This document shows positions 58,432-64,000 of a stretch of DNA of 64,000 bases, in pieces. The position numbers were made by a program, and so were the translations under genes. This DNA is from Roseateles oligotrophus (GTDB taxonomy: Bacteria > Pseudomonadota > Gammaproteobacteria > Burkholderiales > Burkholderiaceae_C): positions 124,001 to 188,000 of the forward strand of contig NZ_JACHLP010000007.1 in assembly GCF_014204525.1 (NCBI RefSeq), in the 5' to 3' direction. The notes beneath the pieces were generated by a model. The model worked only from the letters and a program-made list of their open reading frames with translations, was not told the origin of the DNA and searched no databases. Each line of letters opens with the position of its first letter. Position 1 is the stretch's first letter.

Positions 58432-58461
58432 CACCCCGTGGGCCCGGTTGCCCACGGGGTG
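58432..58461 (+). terminator. Strong hairpin after the capsid gene
   Basis: A perfect 12-bp stem (CACCCCGTGGGC with GCCCACGGGGTG) closes a 6-nt loop. No T run follows, so it is probably a partial terminator or an mRNA-stabilising hairpin that raises capsid yield relative to downstream genes. Confidence 0.6.
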
Positions 58462-58499
58462 GCCCAGCGAAGCGATTGACCCATAGAAAGGACTTTGCA

Positions 58500-58895
58500 A
58501 TGACGCTATTGATTGCCCTGGTCGCCACGGCCGTAGTCGTGAATGGTGCCCGAGTCGTCATCCAGCCTGGCCAGCCCCTGCCTGATTTGAGCGAGCACGA
58601 TGCCCAGGCCCTGAAAGCCAGCGGCGCGGCCGCTGATCCGACGCGGGACGATCTGGACAAGCAGGCCGCCGCCGACGCGGCCCAGCGCCACGCTGCCGCC
58701 TTCCAGGCCGAGCGTGAGCGCGTGCAGGCCGAGCTTGCGTCCACCGCCACCGAGCCCGCGCAGGAGCAAGTGCAAGAGCCACAGACGCCCGCGCAGGAGC
58801 AAGTGCAAGAGCCACAGACGCCCGCGCAGGAGCAAGTGCAAGAGCCACAGACGCCCAGCACGCCGCCTGCCGACAAGCCCACCAAGAAGCGCTGA
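58500..58895 (+). CDS. Mu gp35-like phage protein with 11-residue tandem repeats
   Basis: This is a 131-aa protein. It begins TLLIALVATAVVVNGARVVIQPGQPLPDLSEHDAQAL, similar to small proteins that follow the capsid gene in Mu-like phages. A helical middle follows, then three identical AQEQVQEPQTP repeats and a basic end (TPPADKPTKKR). The repeats are identical in DNA (33 bp each). Function unknown; possibly a head-completion or tethering protein. Confidence 0.7.
   Translation: MTLLIALVATAVVVNGARVVIQPGQPLPDLSEHDAQALKASGAAADPTRDDLDKQAAADAAQRHAAAFQAERERVQAELASTATEPAQEQVQEPQTPAQEQVQEPQTPAQEQVQEPQTPSTPPADKPTKKR
58758..58856 (+). repeat. Three perfect 33-bp tandem repeats within a CDS
   Basis: Units at 58758-58790, 58791-58823 and 58824-58856 are identical and in frame, encoding AQEQVQEPQTP three times. 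Complete nucleotide identity points to recent slippage expansion and makes the locus likely to vary in copy number. Confidence 0.95.
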
Positions 58896-58924
58896 TCCCA
58901 CGCCCACGTTAGGAGCCCCACACC

Positions 58925-59302
58925 ATGCCTTCTCAAAACAACAGCGGCCGCCAGTACGACAAGAGCCATGCCATCACCATCGTGGCCATGGTGGCCATTG
59001 CCGCAAACCGATTCGTCGCCTACGACGGTGGCTATGCCACGGCCGCTGGCGGTGTCAAAGACAGCCAAGGCATCAGTGAGAGCGCAGCGGCGGTCAACGA
59101 AGCCTTCCAGGCCGTCACTCGCTACAGCTTCCCGGTCGAAGTGTCCGAGGCCGTGGCCTTTGGCGACTACCTCAAGCCAGCGGCGGACGGCTCTGGCCGC
59201 GCTGCAGTGGGAACCGCCACGGTGCACTGCGCCCGTGCCTTGGGTGCTGCTGCGGCCGGCCAACTGGTCGAGGCGCAGATCGTCACTCACCGCAACGCCT
59301 AA
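58925..59302 (+). CDS. DUF2190-like capsid decoration protein
   Basis: This is a 125-aa protein placed among head-completion genes. The middle and C-terminal part ([50 protein letters not shown]) matches capsid cement proteins. It is paralogous to residues ~50-110 of the protein at 38699. TAGGAG lies upstream of ATG 58925. It probably trimerises on the capsid surface. Confidence 0.78.
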   Translation: MPSQNNSGRQYDKSHAITIVAMVAIAANRFVAYDGGYATAAGGVKDSQGISESAAAVNEAFQAVTRYSFPVEVSEAVAFGDYLKPAADGSGRAAVGTATVHCARALGAAAAGQLVEAQIVTHRNA

Positions 59303-59318
59303 GCGCAGGGCACCCGCG

Positions 59319-59816
59319 ATGAACTACGCCACCGTTCAGGACATGATCGACCGTTTTGGTGAACTGGAGCTGATCCAGCTCACCGCCGGCGCGGGCGCTG
59401 TGGTGGTTGATGCCACCAAGCTGGAGCGCATGCTGGCCGACGCCCAGGCGCATATCGACGGCTACGTCGGCCTGGTCTATGCATTGCCGCTGCTCGGCTG
59501 CGTAAAGCCGGCGCCCACGCCACAGCAACCCACCGCGACCGAGCTGGTGCCGCCGCCACTGCTGGTGCGCATGGCCTGCGACGTGGCGCGCTACTACCTG
59601 TATGACCAGGTGGCGCCCGAGCATGAGGTGTTCGTGCGCTTCAAGACCGCCCAGCGAGATCTGGAAGCCATCGCTGCGGGCAAGGCCGTGCTGGCCTGCC
59701 CCTGGGGTGGCGAGCCGGGCCCGCAGATCACCGGCGCGGTGTCGGGCGAATGCGAGGTGATGCATTCGTTTTCACCGCGCTACATCACCGACGACAGCCT
59801 CGCCGGCTACCGCTGA
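59319..59816 (+). CDS. Head-tail connector, DUF1320 (Mu gp36-like)
   Basis: This is a 165-aa protein with the DUF1320 signature NYATVQDMIDRFGELELIQLT, then LADAQAHIDGYVGLVYALPL and ACDVARYYLYDQ, followed by FKTAQRDLEAIAAGKAVL. The family is an adaptor-type connector between portal and tail. It lies 16 bp after the decoration gene. Confidence 0.9.
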   Translation: MNYATVQDMIDRFGELELIQLTAGAGAVVVDATKLERMLADAQAHIDGYVGLVYALPLLGCVKPAPTPQQPTATELVPPPLLVRMACDVARYYLYDQVAPEHEVFVRFKTAQRDLEAIAAGKAVLACPWGGEPGPQITGAVSGECEVMHSFSPRYITDDSLAGYR

Positions 59817-59818
59817 GC

Positions 59819-60280
59819 ATGAGCGCAGTCCACCCGAACAACTTCCTGGCGCCGGAGCCTCACATCGTGGCCCGGCTCCAGGCCGCGCTGGCCGGCCTGC
59901 AGCCAGCCGTCCATGTGCTGACCGAGGCCGAGCTGGCCGACGTGAAGGAACAAAGCCAGCTCGTGCCCGCCGTGCATGTGATCTGGAACGGCTTTCGGGT
60001 GCTGGAGGCTGGGGCCCTGGGCCGCAAGGCTCGGCTGGAGCACAGCTGGCTGTGCGTGGTCGCGGTGCGTAACGTCGCCGGGGCCCGCCACGGCGCGGCG
60101 GCGCGCCAGGAAGCCGGGGAACTGATCGCGCGGGCAGGCGCCGCGCTGGCTGGCTTCAAGCCGCCCAATGCCGCCACGCCCATGCAACTGGCCCCTGGCC
60201 CGCGCGGCAGCGCAGGCAAGGGCTTTATGTATGTGCCGCTGGCTTTCACGGTCGAGACGATCTTCAGCAGCGGCCAGTAA
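59819..60280 (+). CDS. Phage protein, Mu gp37-like / tail-terminator-like
   Basis: This is a 153-aa protein with a mixed alpha/beta pattern (HIVARLQAALAGLQPAVHVLTEAELADV, HSWLCVVAVRNV, MYVPLAFTVETIF). It resembles Mu gp37 and siphoviral tail-terminator proteins by length and position between DUF1320 and the tail tube. Start ATG 59819 lies 2 nt after the preceding stop. The exact role is inferred from gene order. Confidence 0.72.
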   Translation: MSAVHPNNFLAPEPHIVARLQAALAGLQPAVHVLTEAELADVKEQSQLVPAVHVIWNGFRVLEAGALGRKARLEHSWLCVVAVRNVAGARHGAAARQEAGELIARAGAALAGFKPPNAATPMQLAPGPRGSAGKGFMYVPLAFTVETIFSSGQ

Positions 60281-60314
60281 CCCAACTGTCTTACTTCAAA
60301 CCAAGGAATTCTCC

Positions 60315-61079
60315 ATGCCAACTCCGCAAGTGATCACCCGCAAGGTTTACAAACCTGCCCTGACCGTGGGCCAGCTCTATGCCCGTGCCTACGGCAGCAC
60401 CGGCCTGATGCTGCCGCTGGGCAATGTGCTGAACCTGGAGCTGGCCCATGCCGAAGACGTGCAGAAGCAACCGGACTTGACACGCCTGGGCGGCGGTACC
60501 TACGCCGAGGTGCGCCGCGTCAGCGATGTCACGATCAGCGCCGCCCTGGCCGATTTGAACGTCGTCAATCTGGCGCGTGCCACCTTGTCCACTGTTGCTG
60601 AAACCGATGCGGGCACTGCGGCGGATCAACCAATCACGCTTTACCGCGGTGGCCTGATCCCGCTGCCTCATGTTCTGCTGTCGTCCGTGGTGATCACCAA
60701 GGACACAGCGCCTGGCACACCGCTGGCTGCGGCTGGCAATTACGAGGTGCGGCCCGAGGGCATCTGGGTCTACGACAACGCGCCTGGCGTGACGGATGGC
60801 GACGCCGCCAAGCTGAGTTACAGCTTTGCCGGTCAGGCCGTGCTGGAGGCGCTGACCACCAAGGCCGCCGAGTTGCAACTGCGCTTCGGCGGCCTGAATG
60901 AGGCCGACGAAGGCAAGCCGGTGGTGGTGGACATCTGGCGCGCCAGCCAGGGCGTGACCAAGAGCCTGGGCCTGCTGACCGGCAAGTTCGGACAGCTGGA
61001 TGTGACCGGCACCCTGATGGCCGACCAGACCAAGATCGGCGCGGGCATCAGCCGCTTTTATCGGACCACGATGGTTTGA
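60315..61079 (+). CDS. Major tail tube protein
   Basis: This is a 254-aa protein with siphoviral tube-like composition (ITRKVYKPALTVGQLYARAYG, NVLNLELAHAEDVQKQPDLTRLGGGTYAEVRRVSDVTISAAL, FYRTTMV end). It is preceded by AAGGAA. No contractile-sheath gene precedes it, so the tail is likely non-contractile. It ends directly before a hairpin terminator. Confidence 0.75.
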   Translation: MPTPQVITRKVYKPALTVGQLYARAYGSTGLMLPLGNVLNLELAHAEDVQKQPDLTRLGGGTYAEVRRVSDVTISAALADLNVVNLARATLSTVAETDAGTAADQPITLYRGGLIPLPHVLLSSVVITKDTAPGTPLAAAGNYEVRPEGIWVYDNAPGVTDGDAAKLSYSFAGQAVLEALTTKAAELQLRFGGLNEADEGKPVVVDIWRASQGVTKSLGLLTGKFGQLDVTGTLMADQTKIGAGISRFYRTTMV

Positions 61080-61089
61080 TGAAACCACA

Positions 61090-61112
61090 CCGGGTCACAC
61101 GACCCGGCTTTT
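61090..61112. terminator. Intrinsic terminator after the tail tube gene
   Basis: CCGGGT (61090-61095) and ACCCGG (61102-61107) form a 6-bp stem with a 6-nt loop, followed by CTTTT on the plus strand. It could trim transcription after the abundant tube protein. It also lies just past the end of the minus-strand gene candidate. Confidence 0.55.
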
Positions 61113-61293
61113 AGCGGCGCAGGGTGCGCCGTGGCAACTGAGCGGGTTGGACTGTGACGATCTGCCCCAGCAGCCAAATCACATAACCCGCTGTCAGTAC
61201 GACGGCCATTCCCATCAATGCGGCGCCCAGCCAGAACGACCCTGCAAACGACAGGACCGACAGGCATAACACGAAGGCGATGAGGCGGGGCAT
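61111..61293 (-). CDS. Possible small two-helix membrane protein, opposite strand
   Basis: This 60-aa frame has two hydrophobic helices (LIAFVLCLSVLSFAGSFWLG, LMGMAVVLTAGYVIWLLGQI) and a basic tail. It lies where many long-tailed phages encode tail-assembly chaperones, but on the other strand. No ribosome site is clear. A lysogeny-expressed accessory gene is possible. Real coding is uncertain. Confidence 0.45.
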   Translation of the reverse strand: MPRLIAFVLCLSVLSFAGSFWLGAALMGMAVVLTAGYVIWLLGQIVTVQPAQLPRRTLRR

Positions 61294-61336
61294 GGGCAGA
61301 TTCTAAACAAGGCCCCGCCCATCGTCCAGGCACAGC

Positions 61337-64000
61337 ATGAGCAGCAACCACTCCATCGGTATCGACATCAAGGCCGGCGTGCAGGGCCAGGAGTCCGTGG
61401 CCGCACTGACCGTTCGCCTGGACGATATGGCCAAGGTGTTGAAGGGCGACCTTCAGCTGCAGGCCCAGCAAGCGGCACAGAAGCTGCGTGAGCTGGCCCA
61501 GCAGCAAGAGGCGCTGAACACCTTCGAGCGGCTCAAACGCGAGTCAGTCGCCGCAGCGGCAGCACTCAAATCTGCCGAGAAAGAAGTCGAGGCGTTTGGC
61601 CGGCAGATTGCCGCTGCTGGCCCACCAACGGCCCAAGAGGCCGCTGCCTTGCAAAAGCTGCAGACTGCCGCTGATACCGCGCGTCAGGCGGTGCAGCGGC
61701 AAAACGCTGCGCTGACCGAGGCTACCGCTGAATTACAGCGTCATGGGGTGGCAGCTACCAGCACCCAGGCCGCTCAACAGCGTCTGGCCGCCGAATTGGC
61801 CCAAACTCGTGCGAACGCGGCCGCCCTGGCGCCGGCTTACCAGAGTGCTGCGGCCAGCTCTGTAGCAGCGGGTGAGACCATGGTGCGCACCCACCGCGCG
61901 GTGGGCGAGGGTGTCAGCTCCATCAGCGAGCAGTTGCAACGCGTGCAGAACGGCTACCTGGCACTGCAAGGCCTGGGTGGCCTGGGCGCCATGATTGGTG
62001 ACGTCGCCCGCACGGCGGACGCCTACAACAGCCTGGCGGGCCGCATCAAGCTCGTTACGGGTGAGGGAAAAGCATTCGAGCAGGCCCTGGCAGGCGTGCA
62101 GCAGGTGGCGATAGAAACGCGCTCTGATCTGGACGCCACGGCTCAGCTTTTCACCAAGATCCTGGAGATCGGTAAGGCCTCTGGCATGAGCCAGGAAATG
62201 GCTTTGTCTCTGACCCAGACCATCAACCAGGCGATCCAGATCACTGGCGGCAGCGCCGCTTCGGCCAGCGCAGCCATCACCCAGCTGGTGCAAGGTCTGC
62301 AGTTGGGTGTGGTGCGCGGTGATGAGTTCAACAGCATCATGGAGCAGGCGCCGCGCCTGGCTCAAGCCATGGCCGACGGCCTGGGTGTCACCAAGGGCGA
62401 GCTGCGTGGCATGGCCGAGCAAGGCCAGCTCAGCGCCGAGGCTGTGCTGCGGGCGATGCGCATGCAAAGCGAAGGCGTGGCGGCCGAGTTCGCCAAGCTA
62501 CCGCCCACCATTGGTGGCGCACTGCAAAACCTGTCCACGGCCTGGATGGTTTATGTCGGCGAAACCGACAAGGCCTCGGGTGCTAGCAAGACCGCTGCGC
62601 AGGCGATCAATTTGCTGGCGAAGAATCTGGATGGGCTGATCGGATTGTTGGGCGATGTTGCACAAGCCGGCGCCGGGTTCATTGCCTTGCGTCTCGCACA
62701 GCACTTCATGGGTGTCAGCACGGCAGCGCAGGCGGCCGCCGTACAGGTAGCTGCCAGTGCGACAGCCATGAAAGGCGCCGAAGCAGCGGCTGTCGGTGCG
62801 GGCGCTGGCGTGAGCCGCTTTGCCGGTTTGTTGGCGGGTCTGCGAGCCTTTACCTTGGTTGGCCTGGTCACGAACTTCAAGGACATCGGCACCTGGATAG
62901 GCGAGAGCGCCGCCAAGCTGATGGGATACAAAGATCGCACCGCCGAGCTGGCCGCGCAGGAAGCCGCGCTGAACAAGGAACTGGCAGAACGTCAGGCTTT
63001 GCGTCAGCGGGAAATGGATTTGGCTAAGGCCCATGAGAACGCGCTGTTTGGCGTATCCAAGGCCGGCGCCGGGCTGATTGCCCAGTTTGACGAGCTCACA
63101 AAAAAGGGCACAAACGTCGATGAGGCCATCAGCCAGATCGGCAAGAAGTTCGACCTGGCCAGTCTGCCTGGAATCCAGAACGCTGCGGCCGTGCTGGACA
63201 AGCTGAAGGCCGATGGCAAGCTGTCGGCCGAGCAGTTCCAGCAGGCCTGGGCGGATGCACTCAAAGGCCAGGACCTGCTGGCCTTTGAAACCAAGTTTCG
63301 CGCCAGCATGCTGGTGCTGGAACAACAGGCCGAGGAAGCGGCTGCCAAACTCAAAAGCGCGATCGAGCGCGGTGTGGCCGGTGCGGAGCTGAAGGCACTG
63401 GAGACTGCCGCTCGCGAAGCGCTCAGTGCTGTCGGGCGCGAGACGGAACGCACCGCCCAGGTCATGGATGCAACATTGCGCGAAGCCATCCAGCGCGCCG
63501 GCCTGGACTTTGCTGTAATCAGCGGCGGCATGTCCAAGGCCTCAGTCAGCGCGCTCAACGACATCGAGGCGGTTGTGGCTGGCCTGGATCGCATGAAGGC
63601 CCAGGGCATTGACACCGGCACTGTACTCAGCGCCAGCATCAGCAAGGCCATCAATAGCGCTGACTCGCAAAAGTCCATAGACGCGGTGATAGCCCGCATC
63701 GAATCGCTGCGCAGCAAGCTCGGCGACAAAGTGACAGACGGGTTGCTGGACGATGCTCGCATGCGCGCCAAGGCGCTTAATGACGAACTCGACCGGGCCA
63801 AGCCGGGCATCAACAGCTTGGCCGAAGCCATGAAGGTGTTGGGCGTAACCAGCCAGAAGTCCCTGGATGAGACGGCAACCAAGTTCCGAACTGCTTACGA
63901 GACCATGCGCAGCTCTGGTACCGCGACTGCTCGCGAGCTGCAAGACGGTTTTCTTAAGTACGCCGAGGCCGCCATCAAGGCCAATGGCGGCGTGGCCAGC
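61337..64000 (+). CDS. Tape measure protein, 5' part (runs off the window)
   Basis: At least 888 codons are open from ATG 61337 to the window edge. It sets tail length and is ejected during infection. N-terminal coiled coil (QAAQKLRELAQQQEALNTFERLKRE, LQKLQTAADTARQAVQRQNAALTE) precedes the conserved tape-measure domain. That domain includes RIKLVTGEGKAFEQALAGVQ, TRSDLDATAQLFTKI, QLGVVRGDEFNSIMEQAPRLAQAMADGLGV and GQLSAEAVLRAM. Hydrophobic patches follow near residues 430-520 (LIGLLGDVAQAGAGFIAL, FAGLLAGLRAFTLVGLV), then more coiled coil. Confidence 0.93.
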   Translation, partial: MSSNHSIGIDIKAGVQGQESVAALTVRLDDMAKVLKGDLQLQAQQAAQKLRELAQQQEALNTFERLKRESVAAAAALKSAEKEVEAFGRQIAAAGPPTAQEAAALQKLQTAADTARQAVQRQNAALTEATAELQRHGVAATSTQAAQQRLAAELAQTRANAAALAPAYQSAAASSVAAGETMVRTHRAVGEGVSSISEQLQRVQNGYLALQGLGGLGAMIGDVARTADAYNSLAGRIKLVTGEGKAFEQALAGVQQVAIETRSDLDATAQLFTKILEIGKASGMSQEMALSLTQTINQAIQITGGSAASASAAITQLVQGLQLGVVRGDEFNSIMEQAPRLAQAMADGLGVTKGELRGMAEQGQLSAEAVLRAMRMQSEGVAAEFAKLPPTIGGALQNLSTAWMVYVGETDKASGASKTAAQAINLLAKNLDGLIGLLGDVAQAGAGFIALRLAQHFMGVSTAAQAAAVQVAASATAMKGAEAAAVGAGAGVSRFAGLLAGLRAFTLVGLVTNFKDIGTWIGESAAKLMGYKDRTAELAAQEAALNKELAERQALRQREMDLAKAHENALFGVSKAGAGLIAQFDELTKKGTNVDEAISQIGKKFDLASLPGIQNAAAVLDKLKADGKLSAEQFQQAWADALKGQDLLAFETKFRASMLVLEQQAEEAAAKLKSAIERGVAGAELKALETAAREALSAVGRETERTAQVMDATLREAIQRAGLDFAVISGGMSKASVSALNDIEAVVAGLDRMKAQGIDTGTVLSASISKAINSADSQKSIDAVIARIESLRSKLGDKVTDGLLDDARMRAKALNDELDRAKPGINSLAEAMKVLGVTSQKSLDETATKFRTAYETMRSSGTATARELQDGFLKYAEAAIKANGGVAS

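Larger units (their letters stand above)
33038..64000. mobile_element. Mu-like transposable prophage, left end to mid tape-measure gene
   Basis: A continuous block of phage genes is present: MuA-type DDE transposase, MuB-type ATPase, Gam, GemA, Mor, gp26/gp27, terminase, DUF935 portal, F, G, I/Z protease-scaffold, capsid, connectors, tail tube and tape measure. The left boundary lies somewhere between 32,980 and 33,143; I could not fix the exact TG end without the right end. The right end is outside the window. A tube followed by tape measure, without a sheath gene, points to a siphovirus-type tail on a Mu-type head, as in B3/D3112-like phages. All modules look intact, so it may be inducible. 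Confidence 0.93.

Noticed and set aside
58758-58856. CRISPR array
   Set aside because: The units are contiguous without spacers and translate in frame inside a gene.

Overview
The window is high-GC DNA coding on both strands. Gene content and codon bias suggest a betaproteobacterium of the Burkholderiales, near the Roseateles/Paucibacter/Mitsuaria group. That placement is inferred from gene families, not from a marker search. It divides into about 33 kb of chromosome and about 31 kb of a Mu-like transposable prophage, which is cut by the right edge of the window.

Chromosome (1-33.0 kb). The left edge holds the 3' part of aroC, coupled to an MFS transporter. An RND efflux pair follows (adaptor plus inner-membrane pump, with no outer-membrane channel beside it). 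Next are a large intergenic inverted repeat, two leftward hybrid histidine kinases in one operon, a TonB-dependent receptor, a class A/PAP2 acid phosphatase, a 95-bp palindromic element and a conserved protein of unknown function. A leftward glycine-catabolism operon begins with a tandem glycine riboswitch and continues gcvT-gcvH-gcvP-sdaA, with an SRPBCC protein just beyond. The expected route is glycine to serine to pyruvate. A QseB/QseC-like two-component system with a downstream DegP/HtrA protease forms a likely envelope-stress unit. The chromosomal part ends with an ArgD-like aminotransferase, a GlxA-type AraC regulator and a very large secreted beta-propeller/amidohydrolase.

Prophage (about 33.05 kb to beyond 64 kb). 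The centre holds the immunity and early regions. A leftward immunity operon (XRE repressor plus three accessory genes) diverges from a rightward early operon: two gp16-like DNA-binding proteins, MuA-type DDE transposase, MuB-type ATPase, Gam, GemA and Mor. The late genes are not in one block. Lysis and half of the head genes (holin, endolysin, Rz/Rz1, gp26, gp27, terminase, portal, a five-gene cargo of beta-rich surface-type proteins, F and G) run leftward from about 45.0 kb to the left end. The protease/scaffold, capsid, connectors, tail tube and tape measure run rightward from 56.3 kb. Both late operons start 37 nt downstream of nearly the same dyad (TAAAGC-N2-TTTA), so they are probably activated together by Mor. 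A tail-tube protein followed by a tape measure, with no sheath gene, suggests a long non-contractile B3-like tail.

Most notable: the divergent late operons with matched promoter elements; a 75-nt tRNA-like cloverleaf between F and G; a shared QHS-NAVNIG motif in two adjacent immunity proteins; and a surface-protein cargo between portal and F that includes a second copy of the decoration-protein family.
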